64,000 bases of DNA from an uncultured Rhodospira sp. (GCF_937138205.1 NZ_CAKZOT010000045.1:62001-126000), one strand, 5' to 3'. Shown: positions 31,203 through 41,280, counted from the stretch's first letter. A program made the numbers and translations. The notes: generated by a model from the sequence alone, not told the origin.

Positions 31203-32782
31203 CCCTGATGGAGCGCGAAATCTACGCCCTCGTCATGTTCGCCGGCACCTGCCTGTTCCTGGTAAGCGGGTTTCCGGTCGCCTTCACCCTGGGCGGCTCG
31301 GCGCTGTTGTTCGGCATCGTCGGCTGGTTCATCGGCGCCTTCGACATGAGCTTCGTCGCGGCCATGCCGCAGCGCATTTTCGGCACCATGACCAACGAGG
31401 TGCTGATCGCCGTGCCGCTGTTCGTGTTCATGGGCGTGATGCTGGAGCGCTCGCGCGTGGCCGAGGAACTGCTGGACAGCATGGGCAAGCTGTTCGGCAC
31501 GCTGCGGGGCGGCCTGGGGATCTCGGTGTGCATCGTCGGCGCCCTGCTGGCGGCCTCCACCGGGATCGTCGGCGCCACCGTGGTCACCATGGGTTTGCTG
31601 TCGCTGCCGACCATGCTGCGCCGGGGATACTGTCCGGCCTTGTCCTGCGGGACCATCTGCGCGGCCGGCACTCTGGGGCAGATCATTCCGCCGTCCATCG
31701 TGCTGGTGCTGCTGGGCGACCAGATCTCCAACGCCTACACCGATGCCCAGCGGGCCATCGGCAACTGGTCGCCAGAGCCGGTGTCGGTGGGCGATCTGTT
31801 CGCCGGTGCCCTGCTGCCCGGCCTGGGCCTGGTGGTGCTGTACATCACCTATGTGGCGCTGGTCGCGTGGTTGCAGCCGAAACGGGCGCCGGCCATCCAC
31901 GACGCGGCGGACGTCGGCATGACCGGGTGGGAGACGGTCCGCACCCTGGCCAATGCCCTGCTGCCGCCGGTGTTCCTGATCGTCGCCGTGCTGGGTTCGA
32001 TCCTGACCGGCGTGGCCACGCCCACCGAGGCCGCCGCCGTGGGCGCCGTGGGCGCCTTGCTGCTGGGCGGCCTGAAGCTGGAGGGCAGCACCCGATGGCC
32101 CATCATCCTGACCTTCGGCGCGCTGGTGGTCATGCTGCTACTTGCGCGCTGGGTGGACCTGCGCGTGGCCCGCGATGCCATCGGCCCGGGTGACACCGTG
32201 GGCATCTGGGCGGCGGTGGCCTGTACCGGCATTGTCTTCCTGGGCATCGGCGAGAGCCTGCGGCGCGTCTGGTCGATGGGCATCCTGCAAGAGGTCATGC
32301 GCCAGACGCTGATCATTTCCTCGATGGTGTTCATCATCATCGTCGGCGCCGGTCTGTTCTCGCTGGTGTTCCGGGGCCTGGGCGGCGAGGAGATGGTGCA
32401 TGAGTTCCTGACCAACCTGCCCGGCGGCGCCTTTGGCGCCATGCTGGTGGTCATGCTGGTGATGTTCGTCCTGGGCTTCTTCCTGGACTTCATCGAGATC
32501 ATCTTCGTCGTGGTGCCGATCGTCGGGCCTGTTCTGCTGAGGATGGACCTCGATCCGGTCTGGCTCGGCGTGATGATCGCCATGAACCTGCAGACGTCGT
32601 TCCTGACGCCGCCGTTCGGTTTCGCGTTGTTCTATCTGCGCGGGGTGGCGCCGCCGTCAATCCGCACCATGTCCATATACAAAGGCGTGCTGCCGTTCAT
32701 TCTGATCCAGCTTGTGGGACTCGGGGCGCTGGCCCTGTGGCCGGAAATGGCCACTTGGCTGCCGGACGTGATCTTCGGGTAG
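31199..32782 (+). CDS. TRAP transporter large permease (DctM)
   Basis: FVFMGVMLERSRVAEELLDSMGKLFGTLRGGLGISVCIVGALLAASTGIVGATVVTMGLLSLPTMLRRGY...GTLGQIIPPSIVLVLLGD. Confidence 0.95.
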   Translation: MTLMEREIYALVMFAGTCLFLVSGFPVAFTLGGSALLFGIVGWFIGAFDMSFVAAMPQRIFGTMTNEVLIAVPLFVFMGVMLERSRVAEELLDSMGKLFGTLRGGLGISVCIVGALLAASTGIVGATVVTMGLLSLPTMLRRGYCPALSCGTICAAGTLGQIIPPSIVLVLLGDQISNAYTDAQRAIGNWSPEPVSVGDLFAGALLPGLGLVVLYITYVALVAWLQPKRAPAIHDAADVGMTGWETVRTLANALLPPVFLIVAVLGSILTGVATPTEAAAVGAVGALLLGGLKLEGSTRWPIILTFGALVVMLLLARWVDLRVARDAIGPGDTVGIWAAVACTGIVFLGIGESLRRVWSMGILQEVMRQTLIISSMVFIIIVGAGLFSLVFRGLGGEEMVHEFLTNLPGGAFGAMLVVMLVMFVLGFFLDFIEIIFVVVPIVGPVLLRMDLDPVWLGVMIAMNLQTSFLTPPFGFALFYLRGVAPPSIRTMSIYKGVLPFILIQLVGLGALALWPEMATWLPDVIFG

Positions 32783-32847
32783 CCGTGCGCGCCGCCGGCT
32801 CGCTGTGATAGGCTTGGCAGAGCGGAGCACGGAGAGGTGAACGGGGC

Positions 32848-33267
32848 ATGATCGCCGATCGCAGGGCCACGGCATGGCTGAGGCAGGCCGAGCGTGACCT
32901 TGCGCACGCCCACCGCTCGGCTGATCAAAGTGATCCGGAATGGGCCTGTTACGCCGCCCAGCAGGCAGCGGAAAAAGCGCTGAAGGCCGTGCTGATCGAC
33001 CTGGGGACGCGGCCCGCGCCGGTGCATGACCTGGCGGCGTTGGCGCACGCTGTTGTCCAGCACGGGGGCATGGACACCGCTACGGTCGAGACACTGGGCG
33101 ATTTGGCGGCCCTGACGGAGTTCAGCGTGACGGCGCGATACCCTCTGGGCGATGGCCTCACGGCCCCCGGGGATGTCATCTCGTCGCCGCGCGTTCAAGG
33201 CGCGTTGGAGACAGCCGACCGTGTGCTGGCCTGGGCGCGGACCCAGCTCGGGGTCGGCGACCCATGA
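32848..33267 (+). CDS. HEPN domain protein
   Basis: AWLRQAERDLAHAHRSADQSDPEWACYAAQQAAEKALKAVLIDLGTRPAPVHDLAALA: HEPN family pattern; ATGA overlap with next gene. Confidence 0.88.
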   Translation: MIADRRATAWLRQAERDLAHAHRSADQSDPEWACYAAQQAAEKALKAVLIDLGTRPAPVHDLAALAHAVVQHGGMDTATVETLGDLAALTEFSVTARYPLGDGLTAPGDVISSPRVQGALETADRVLAWARTQLGVGDP

Positions 33268-33602
33268 GCCGGCCGCCGGACATGCAACGGGTCCGCGACC
33301 GGGTGCGGCACGAGGTCATCGCCGCCCTGCGGACAGCGTGTGCGCGGGCGGTTCGCGATCCGGCCCGCATTGAGGCCGTCATGCTGTTCGGGTCCCTGGC
33401 GCGCGGTGACTTCGACGGCCTGTCGGACGCTGATATCGCGGTCATCGGCGATCGGCAGGCGTTCGACAGCGGGGTCTTCTCCGCCTTCGACCGGCCGGTG
33501 GACGTGGTGGCCGTCGCCCCGGCGCGGTGGCGCAGCGCGGACCTGGCGGCCGGCGACATGGTCGCCGACATCCGCGCCGAGGCCATCCCGCTCTGGCCGT
33601 AG
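33264..33602 (+). CDS. MNT-type nucleotidyltransferase domain protein
   Basis: RIEAVMLFGSLARGDFDGLSDADIAVIGD: GSxxRG...SDxDxxV nucleotidyltransferase motif. Confidence 0.9.
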   Translation: MSRPPDMQRVRDRVRHEVIAALRTACARAVRDPARIEAVMLFGSLARGDFDGLSDADIAVIGDRQAFDSGVFSAFDRPVDVVAVAPARWRSADLAAGDMVADIRAEAIPLWP

Positions 33603-33702
33603 GGTTTCCGATCTCGGTGCGACCGCCCAACGATTCGATTGACCGGTGTGTCGCGCGCCTGCGATCCTGTTTGGTGAAATGCTCCCCTCGGAGGGCGCCC
33701 CG

Positions 33703-34176
33703 ATGAATCCCCGAGATGCGGCGAAGGGCTGGCTGCGGCAGGCCCGTTACGATCTGGTCCATGCCCACTGGTCCATGCGCGCCGGACATGCCGACTGGGC
33801 GTGCCTGGCGGCCCACCATGCCGCCGAACGGGCGCTGAAGGGATTGGCTCTGGACGCGGGCCATCGGCCACTGGCCACCAACAACCCGGCCCTGCTGGCC
33901 ATGGACCTGATGGAACTGGGCGTGCTGGGCGAGGCCGACGTGGCGCGTCTGGGCGACCTGGAAGCGCTCCAGTCGATCGCCGCCCGGCTGCGCAGCCCGG
34001 ACCGAGCCGTGCTGCAGGACGGACCCGACGACTCGGTGGCCCTGGCGCGCGACGCCGTCGCCTTGACGGAACAGCTTCTGGGGCTTGTCGCCGAGGCTGC
34101 CGAAGGCCGTGCGGGGGGTCTGGATCTGGCCGCCGACGACCATCGTGGCCCGCCGCGCCCGTCGCTGGCCGGGTGA
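33703..34176 (+). CDS. Second, divergent HEPN domain protein
   Basis: GWLRQARYDLVHAHWSMRAGHADWACLAAHHAAERALKGLALDAGHRPLATNNPALLAMDL: same layout as the 32848 HEPN protein. Confidence 0.82.
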   Translation: MNPRDAAKGWLRQARYDLVHAHWSMRAGHADWACLAAHHAAERALKGLALDAGHRPLATNNPALLAMDLMELGVLGEADVARLGDLEALQSIAARLRSPDRAVLQDGPDDSVALARDAVALTEQLLGLVAEAAEGRAGGLDLAADDHRGPPRPSLAG

Positions 34177-34370
34177 GCGCGGCGCGACGGTGCCGTGTTC
34201 GGCCCGTTTCCAGGCACATATCCAAGCTCTTGTAGACAGTCCGTGCCCGACTCGACATTGGGCGCGGCGCCGGGCGACCGTGTGGTGTAGAAAGAGTCAG
34301 GCAACCGGATCAGGGCCTTCGCGGTCGGTCCGGAGCCAGCCGGTCGCATCGTTAGAGGAGACTCCCGACC

Positions 34371-34778
34371 ATGGCCACCGTCCGCCCCCCCGAGCACCCG
34401 GAGAGCGACCCCCGTGTCAAGGCGGTATTCGACGACATCCGCGCCACGCGCGGCACGGACTTCATCAATAACGTCTGGCGGTATCTGGCCTTTGATCCGG
34501 TCCTGCTGGAGCAGGTCTGGGCCGACATCAAGACGGTGATGGCCACGGCCTCGGCCCTCGACCCGAAGACCAAGGAAATGATCTACGTCGCCGTCTCCAT
34601 CGCCAACGGCTGCGACTACTGCACCCACTCGCACACGGCGGCGGCGCGCGCCAAGGGCATGACCGAGGCCGAGTACGCCGATCTATTGCGGGTGGTCGGC
34701 ACGGCGTCGCGTCTGAACGCGCTGCTGAACGGTCTGCACATCCCCGTCGACGCCGCGTTCGACGCGGACGCGACGTGA
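34371..34778 (+). CDS. Carboxymuconolactone decarboxylase / AhpD-like protein
   Basis: LDPKTKEMIYVAVSIANGCDYCTHSHTAAARAKGMTEAEYADLL: CxxC...H AhpD motif. Confidence 0.92.
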   Translation: MATVRPPEHPESDPRVKAVFDDIRATRGTDFINNVWRYLAFDPVLLEQVWADIKTVMATASALDPKTKEMIYVAVSIANGCDYCTHSHTAAARAKGMTEAEYADLLRVVGTASRLNALLNGLHIPVDAAFDADAT

Positions 34779-34788
34779 TCGGCGGCGG

Positions 34789-35424
34789 CTACCCGAACAG
34801 CACGGCGTCGCTGTTCGTCAGGCGCACCCCGGCCTGGAGCATGTTGGTCATGGCCGAGGCGAGCGAGCCGTCCATGTCGATGGCGCGGCAGGCGTCCTCG
34901 ACCAGGCTGACATTCAGGCCCAGGGCGCGGGCATCCAGGGCCGACCAGCACACGCAGTAGTCCGTGGCCAGCCCGGCCAGCACCACATGCTCGACCCCCA
35001 GGTCGGACAGCGCGCCGGCCAGACCGGTCACCGAGACGCGGTCGTTCTCGAAGAACGCGGAATAGGAATCGATGGCCGGGTCGGTGCCCTTGCGCAGGAC
35101 CAGGCGCGCCCGCCGCGTGTCCAGATCGGGGTGGAACGCGGCCCCCTCCGTGCCCTGGACGCAGTGGTCCGGCCACAGCACCTGCGGTCCATACGGCATT
35201 TCCGTCATCGAGAACGGCTCCGCCCCCGAATGAGCGGAGGCAAACGAGGCGTGGCCCGGCGGGTGCCAGTCCTGGGTGAGGATAACCACCTGAAACGCCT
35301 CGATCAGCCGATTCGCGGCCGGGACCACGGCGTCGCCGTCGGGGACCGCCAGGGCGCCGCCGGCGCAGAAATCGTTCTGCACATCAATGACCACGAGCGC
35401 GGCGTCTTCGAGGATGGATGGCAT
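34789..35424 (-). CDS. pncA: Nicotinamidase (bifunctional nicotinamidase/pyrazinamidase)
   Basis: ALVVIDVQNDFCAGGALAVPDGDAVVPAANRLI...LTQDWHPPGHASFASAH...WPDHCVQGTEGAAFHPDL...VVLAGLATDYCV. Confidence 0.95.
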   Translation of the reverse strand: MPSILEDAALVVIDVQNDFCAGGALAVPDGDAVVPAANRLIEAFQVVILTQDWHPPGHASFASAHSGAEPFSMTEMPYGPQVLWPDHCVQGTEGAAFHPDLDTRRARLVLRKGTDPAIDSYSAFFENDRVSVTGLAGALSDLGVEHVVLAGLATDYCVCWSALDARALGLNVSLVEDACRAIDMDGSLASAMTNMLQAGVRLTNSDAVLFG

Positions 35425-35525
35425 GGAAGCCTCTTCCGCCAATGAACCAGATCGTCACCGTCATCACGCCGGGGCGGCACCCCGCCAGCGTTGACGCGAT
35501 GGCAAGCCTGCATCACCATCCGCGC

Positions 35526-36389
35526 ATGTCAACGTCCGTTCTCCGCCTCGCCCCGCAAACGATGCCGCTCGCCCTGACCCGGTCGGGTGAGGGCACGGAA
35601 TCAGATACCTGTCGTGACGGACCGGGGGAGCCGGCCCACGCACTCGACCTCGCCTTGTGGACGCTGCAACCCGACGCCGCCGGGCAGCCCGATCTTGACG
35701 CCATGCGGCCGCACCTGTCGGTCAACGAATGGACCCGCGTGACGTCGTTCCGCGACCCACGGCACGCGTGGTCGAGTGCCGCCGCGCGGCTGCTGCTGCG
35801 GACCATGCTGAGCCGGTTTCACGGTGCCGACCCGCTGGCCTGGCATTTCGTCACCGAGCCGGGCGGTCGCCCCCATGTCGACATGACGCGGCCGCCGTAT
35901 CCGCTGACCGCCGAGACGCGGCCCCGCTTCAGCCTCAGCCACACGGTGGGTCTGGCCGCGTGCGCCGTCAGCCTGGGGCCGTGGCCGCCGGGGGCCGACC
36001 TGGGCGTCGACGCCGAGTGGACCGGACGCCCCAGCGTGCCGGCCGTGCCCCTGGCCCGTCGCTTCTTCCATCCGGACGAGGCGGCGGCCCTCGAGTTGGT
36101 TCCGCGCGGTCCAGAGCGCCAACAGCTGTTCATGACACTGTGGACCCGCAAGGAAGCGGTGCTGAAGGCGCTTGGTCTGGGCATCGCCAACCACCTGAGC
36201 CTGTATGCGTGCCTGGGCGACCCCGCGCGTGTCGACGGCCCCGCCGACCTGATCGGCGACTCGGCCCGATGGCACCTGGCCAGCGAGGATGCGAGCCCCA
36301 GCCACCGCCTGTCATGGGCGGTGCGCGGGCCGGACGGCGGCGGCGATTTCGAAAGCCCGTGCCCAGCCGTGCGCGTCCATCGGCGGTAG
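35526..36389 (+). CDS. 4'-phosphopantetheinyl transferase superfamily (Sfp-type)
   Basis: RFSLSHTVGLAACAVS...DLGVDAEWTGR...LFMTLWTRKEAVLKALGLGI. Confidence 0.9.
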   Translation: MSTSVLRLAPQTMPLALTRSGEGTESDTCRDGPGEPAHALDLALWTLQPDAAGQPDLDAMRPHLSVNEWTRVTSFRDPRHAWSSAAARLLLRTMLSRFHGADPLAWHFVTEPGGRPHVDMTRPPYPLTAETRPRFSLSHTVGLAACAVSLGPWPPGADLGVDAEWTGRPSVPAVPLARRFFHPDEAAALELVPRGPERQQLFMTLWTRKEAVLKALGLGIANHLSLYACLGDPARVDGPADLIGDSARWHLASEDASPSHRLSWAVRGPDGGGDFESPCPAVRVHRR

Positions 36390-36666
36390 ACGTCGGCCAA
36401 AGCTCGCCGAACGCCGCAGCCCACAATCCGGTGTTCACTTTTTCGGGGCAAACTCACCATTCGGTTCCCCCATTTTGGTGGGGCGCCGGCGGCCTTTCAC
36501 GGCCAAGCCAAGAATGGACGAGGGCGAACGGACAGAACGCAAGGGCAGCACGACCTATTTCCATATTCACACCCAGTGGGGAACTTGTGCTATGATCGGC
36601 ACGAATGATATGGCTCGCGGCGAACCGTCGGGCCGAGTGCGTCCCACTTGATAGGGAAGAAGACCC

Positions 36667-37767
36667 ATGGTGAACGCCCTGACCGCAGGTTCCTCCTCGC
36701 TGTTGTCGTCCGACCCAACGGCGTTTCTCATGAACCGGATCGCCGGTCGATTGTACGCGGATATGACCAAGGAGGTCACCGCCGTCGAGACAAAATACAA
36801 TCCTGAGCTCCAGTCAATTTTGGCGCGTCGCGGGACGGTCGTGGGCCGTCTGAAAGAGGTGCAAAACGTCTTGGACGGTGTGAAAAACGCCGAAACCCAA
36901 ATCGAAGAGATTAGACAAGTCTTGCGCGATATGAAGGTGATGCTGTCGAAGGCGAAGACCACGACCTCGGCAACTGCGAAAGAGTTTTATGCCAAGCAGT
37001 TCAACGAAAACTTGAAAAAATTGAATGAGGTGGCGGATCAGTATGCTGCCGAGTATAACTTGATCGGTCGAGCGGATGAGCGCACGCTTCTTCCTGAGAC
37101 AAAAGAACTCTCCAGCGATTACGGTACGACGACTGACATCGATACCCTTTACGGTGGGTCTTCTTTCAACTTGATCGGAACCAATGCGAGCGAAGGCGAG
37201 TATTACCAGAACGATCCGAGCGGCAATTTCATGTCCAAGGTTGAAAGTCTCGGCGCCGAAGACCCACTCTTTGTAATCGCGCACGGGACGAGCATGTTTG
37301 AGACCATCACGATTGATCGCGATGCCAACACGATAGAGTTTAAACTCAATAGCAGTGATGGGAACGGGGATGAATTCGAGGGGACGATTCAGAAGGGTGG
37401 CCTCGGACTCATGCCGGCTTGGTACTACAACGACTTCGAAGATGATGCTGGTATTGATGCTGCCCGCGAGGCTGTGAACGACGCCTTCACGCAACTGAAT
37501 AGGGTTTCGTTCTCGGTCACGATGGCCGAAGCGAAGGTTAAGCCGATCGCCACCTCCCTTGAGGCGGAGAAGAAATCGCTTTTGGACGACTTCACCGCCA
37601 CGAGTCGCCTGATGGACGACAAGATCGCGGACATTGAGGACGAGGCTCGCCGGGAGTTCAACGCGATCGAATCCAGCCTGAACGCCCAGTCCGGTGCACT
37701 GAGTGGTTATCAGCGCATTCTGGCCCAGGTCGGTGGCGGTGGGTCGTTCGTGAATATCCTGGGGTAG
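36667..37767 (+). CDS. Hypothetical protein, helical/coiled-coil termini, adjacent to flagellar glycosylation genes
   Basis: 366-aa ORF; low-GC codon usage; no family recognised (MVNALTAGSSSLLSSDPTAFLMNRIAGRLYADMTKEV...SSLNAQSGALSGYQRILAQVGGGGSFVNILG). Confidence 0.7.
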   Translation: MVNALTAGSSSLLSSDPTAFLMNRIAGRLYADMTKEVTAVETKYNPELQSILARRGTVVGRLKEVQNVLDGVKNAETQIEEIRQVLRDMKVMLSKAKTTTSATAKEFYAKQFNENLKKLNEVADQYAAEYNLIGRADERTLLPETKELSSDYGTTTDIDTLYGGSSFNLIGTNASEGEYYQNDPSGNFMSKVESLGAEDPLFVIAHGTSMFETITIDRDANTIEFKLNSSDGNGDEFEGTIQKGGLGLMPAWYYNDFEDDAGIDAAREAVNDAFTQLNRVSFSVTMAEAKVKPIATSLEAEKKSLLDDFTATSRLMDDKIADIEDEARREFNAIESSLNAQSGALSGYQRILAQVGGGGSFVNILG

Positions 37768-37786
37768 CGGTACCCGGGGAGCGCCG

Positions 37787-38000
37787 GCCTTCAACACGAA
37801 AGTGGCCCTTGCCGTCCTCAAGAGCGATTAGACGCTGGATAAGCTGGCGCAGCAGTTCGACGTTCACTCGAACCAGATCACGCCAAGGCGCGCCCAGCGC
37901 CTGGAGGGCGCAACGGGGTTGTTCGATGACCACGCGCCCAACGGCTGAGCCCATCCGAGGCGCTCAATGAGCGGCACGCGAAGATCGACCAGTAAATCCG
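37787..38000 (+). pseudogene. Decayed IS3-family transposase OrfA fragment
   Basis: Translation AFNTKVALAVLKSD*TLDKLAQQFDVHSNQITPRRAQRLEGATGLFDDHAPNG*... then ALNERHAKIDQ*IRPLSERL; resembles the OrfA pattern KVALEALKGxxTLAELAQxFxVHPNQITxWKxQLLEGA...ALHAKIGQL, with in-frame stops and a frame change. Confidence 0.75.
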
Positions 38001-38185
38001 CCCGCTATCTGAACGACTCCGGCCATCTCACCCGTCTGGTGCCAGGAACGGGCCGTTATGATACACTGACGCTGTTCCCGTGCCTATTTGCGGACGGGCG
38101 GACGGCGAATGGGTATTCGTTTTTTGTTAGGGGCGCGGCGCGGATCGACCGAGAACGCGACCGCGCCTCAAGTGGAGGTAGGTAA

Positions 38186-40132
38186 ATGGAGATCGAATTT
38201 TCCGACAAGATTTATACTGATCCCGTCCTGTATCCGAGTAATCTTAAGTGCTTGTCGGCCCGGGTCTTGGGTCTACAAAAATTCTTTGAAATGGAACGGT
38301 GTAGCTATCGGCTTCACGAGACACCGGACGGGCTGGTTTTCCGTGATCGCACGGGCCGTTCCGTGCTGGCGGAGGCGGAGCCGGCGTATTCTCGAAAGCG
38401 GGTCGATGCTTTTTTGACCGCCCCAACCCAGCTTTCTATGTACATTCGCTTAGAGAATGTCAGCACCGGCGACCCCGCCTATTGGCATGACCACCTCGGG
38501 GCCGTACAGGACCTCTGCGATGATGCCTTCTGGGCGCGCCCCTTCGCACCAGAACACGCACTGACGCTCGCCATCGTGGATCCGCCATCGACGGATGGCG
38601 TTGCGCGTCTCATTAATGCTTTCCCGATGCTCGATACTCTTCTGATTTTTATTCTCGACGTCGATCTTTTCATGGCCTCTTTGCACGTCATCAACTGGAG
38701 CGAAGTTTTTTCACTGTGTGATCGTCGCGACATTGGCATCAGCTTTCATGTGCTTCCGCCCGGAAATGAAGGCGCTGCCAAGATGGTGCACCAGCTTCAT
38801 CGGGCCGCACGGATGATGCCTGACAACATTATCCTGTATCCGCATGGTGACGGCAGCCGATACGTGGATTTGTGCCGGACCGTGGTTCGCGATTTCCGTT
38901 CTGCCGTCATTGGGGTCGGGTTTTTCCGGGATGAAATCATCATGCTGGAATCAACCACCGATAATATCTTGGAGCACGACCGGCCGCTCCTGAAGCGGCA
39001 GCCGGTTCACGACGGGACCGCTCTGGTGATCGGCTCCGGTCCGTCGCTTGACCAGAACTTGGACACGATAGAACGGTTGAGCCAGCATTGCGCTGTCATC
39101 GCCTGTGGCACCGCGGTGGAGCCTTTGCTGGCGAGGGGCATCCGTGTTGACGCGTGCGTGGTGCTGGAGCGTGGAACAGCACTGCGGCCCATCTACGAGC
39201 GAATAGCGGAAAGAGTCGATCTGGCATCCGTTCCGATGATTGCCAGTTCAACGGTGCACCCCGATCTGGAGCAGTTCTTTGCTCGGGGCCTGTACTTCTA
39301 CCGGCCGGGACTCAACGTTGCGATCGGATTTGGTTGGGGGTCAGAACATATTCTCCTCAATTGTGATCCAACCGTAGCGAACACGGGCACGGCTTTGGCC
39401 GTGTTTCTTGGGTTCCGGCGCTTGGTCCTCTTTGGCATTGATGTCGGTTCGGTGGACCAAGCCCGGCATCACAGCGCACAAAGTGCGTATTACACGGATG
39501 AGGACCTGAAAAAAACCGATCTAAAACTGCCAATCGAGGTGGAGGCCTCGTTCGGTGGACCCGCCTATACCAGCGTTGTGTTCGACTGGACGCGCTACAG
39601 ACTGCAACAGCTTCTGGCGGCGCAGACCGATGCGATCGCCCTGAATCTCTCCGATGGCGTCCGCATTGCGTCCGTACCGCCGCTCAAGGGGCCCGTCGGA
39701 GAGTTTCTCGATCGCGTGTTTCCACTCGCCGACACGGGCGCGGCATCATTGGTGATTGAAGGGGAGAACTTCGACAGGGAAAAGTATAACTATGCTTCAG
39801 AGGACCTTGACTCCTTCGTCCGGAACGTGCGCCGAGCCTTCGAAAGGCTGTCTTGGACGCGACGGCGGGAAACGCTGAAGTCGCTGGCCATGTTGCTTTG
39901 GATCCAACCGTTGACTCATCCATTCCAGAGCATATTTCGTGGCACCCTTTCGCAGATGGTCTGGAGCGTGATGGGGGCGCTTGGACGCATGTCACAGGAC
40001 GAGAGGACAGTGTACGAGCCCGTGTTGCGGCAAGCCTTGATGGCCGGCCTCGACGGTATGCACAAGGAAGTCGGCGATCTGATCCGACACGGCATCCGTG
40101 TCGTGCCACCAGACGACCCGCGTCGAAACTGA
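38186..40132 (+). CDS. Motility-associated factor (Maf/DUF115) glycosyltransferase family protein
   Basis: TALVIGSGPSLDQNLDTIERLSQHCAVIACGTAVEPLLARGIRVDACVVLERG...NTGTALAVFLGFRRLVLFGIDVG: DUF115/Maf core motifs. Confidence 0.88.
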   Translation: MEIEFSDKIYTDPVLYPSNLKCLSARVLGLQKFFEMERCSYRLHETPDGLVFRDRTGRSVLAEAEPAYSRKRVDAFLTAPTQLSMYIRLENVSTGDPAYWHDHLGAVQDLCDDAFWARPFAPEHALTLAIVDPPSTDGVARLINAFPMLDTLLIFILDVDLFMASLHVINWSEVFSLCDRRDIGISFHVLPPGNEGAAKMVHQLHRAARMMPDNIILYPHGDGSRYVDLCRTVVRDFRSAVIGVGFFRDEIIMLESTTDNILEHDRPLLKRQPVHDGTALVIGSGPSLDQNLDTIERLSQHCAVIACGTAVEPLLARGIRVDACVVLERGTALRPIYERIAERVDLASVPMIASSTVHPDLEQFFARGLYFYRPGLNVAIGFGWGSEHILLNCDPTVANTGTALAVFLGFRRLVLFGIDVGSVDQARHHSAQSAYYTDEDLKKTDLKLPIEVEASFGGPAYTSVVFDWTRYRLQQLLAAQTDAIALNLSDGVRIASVPPLKGPVGEFLDRVFPLADTGAASLVIEGENFDREKYNYASEDLDSFVRNVRRAFERLSWTRRRETLKSLAMLLWIQPLTHPFQSIFRGTLSQMVWSVMGALGRMSQDERTVYEPVLRQALMAGLDGMHKEVGDLIRHGIRVVPPDDPRRN

Positions 40133-40220
40133 CGGGGCGGCGTATTTCGTCTGGGGCGTTCGAGTAAAGGTGCCCACGCGGGACAGATCCCGAGCACGAT
40201 CTTCGTTCGCCGGCGTTCGA

Positions 40221-41144
40221 TCAGTCCGCGAAGAACCAATTGAGTTCGGCGTGGGGGACCTGATCTACAACTCTTGCGATTGGGAGCCGAGCGCCCGGAT
40301 GATCTGGCGCCAGCATGGTCCCGCGTCGGTGGTTGATCGCGGCGCCTTCGGACCGCATCATGAAATACAGAACATACGCCATGCCAAAATAGCCCTGCGG
40401 CGCCTCTGGCCGAAGAGCAACGGCGGCTCGGATCACATCACGGGCCTCAAAAAGATCGCCCTGGTCAGTCAACACGCGGGCGTAACCGTAGCGTGGGCGT
40501 ACCGCCTTGGGGCGCAACTGAACGGTTCGCGCGTAGACATTGGCCAGGTCCAGGGTGTCCTCGGTGGCACTCATTACGTCGGCGAGTGCCGCATACGCTT
40601 CGGCAAACGCCGGTGCCGCGGCCACAATCCGCCGCAACGCGTCAACACTTGGCACGGACCCAGCCCGGTGAAGCCGGGCCAGAACGGCCGCTTGTCGATC
40701 TTGCACCTCGTCCACGTGGGGCAGGTGGGCGGCTTCGGCCTCACGCCCGCCTTTGGTCAGGATTGCCGCCAGGGCTTGCACCGCCAGGGGGTTTTCGGGG
40801 TCGCGGCTCAGGCTTTCCCGCAGCGACTCCTCTGCTTCGGGATCGCGACCAAGCGCGACCAGGATTTCGCCGCGCAGGCGGTGAAGATCCGCCGAGCCGG
40901 GGATCATGCGCAAGGCCGTATCCACGCTGGACAAGGCCCTCAAGACCTGTCCGCCTTGAAAAAGGCTTTCCAGGTGAATGATCCAGCCAACCTGATCGGT
41001 CGGTGTTTCCTTCACGACGGAAAATGCAAGCAAACTACTGTGTTTGAAGTCGCCCTCCTGGTACGCCTCCAGCATCTGTCTTGGCAGCGTGTCCAGGCGA
41101 GTGACATCTGTCGGCACCGGGGCGTCCTCATCTGGATTTTGCAC
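40221..41144 (-). CDS. Tetratricopeptide-repeat protein
   Basis: Repeated TPR helices (ALRMIPGSADLHRLRGEILVALGRDPEAEESLRESLSRDPENPLAVQALAAILTKGGREAEA). Confidence 0.8.
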   Translation of the reverse strand: MQNPDEDAPVPTDVTRLDTLPRQMLEAYQEGDFKHSSLLAFSVVKETPTDQVGWIIHLESLFQGGQVLRALSSVDTALRMIPGSADLHRLRGEILVALGRDPEAEESLRESLSRDPENPLAVQALAAILTKGGREAEAAHLPHVDEVQDRQAAVLARLHRAGSVPSVDALRRIVAAAPAFAEAYAALADVMSATEDTLDLANVYARTVQLRPKAVRPRYGYARVLTDQGDLFEARDVIRAAVALRPEAPQGYFGMAYVLYFMMRSEGAAINHRRGTMLAPDHPGARLPIARVVDQVPHAELNWFFAD

Positions 41145-41280
41145 GTTTTCGTCTCCGCTTCACGGGGCTTGTCGCACGTGGAAACACGCTTGGTAAGGTT
41201 CGCGTAAGGCGCTGCGCGGCATAACGTTCAAACTCAAAGGCCGCACTGTGCAGACGTCAGCCTCGCGCTTTCGATCCCCC

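Noticed and set aside
36570-36600. sigma54-like site (TGGGGAACTTGTGC) upstream of the 366-aa orphan
   Set aside because: Spacing is GG-N9-GC rather than N10, and the match is weak.
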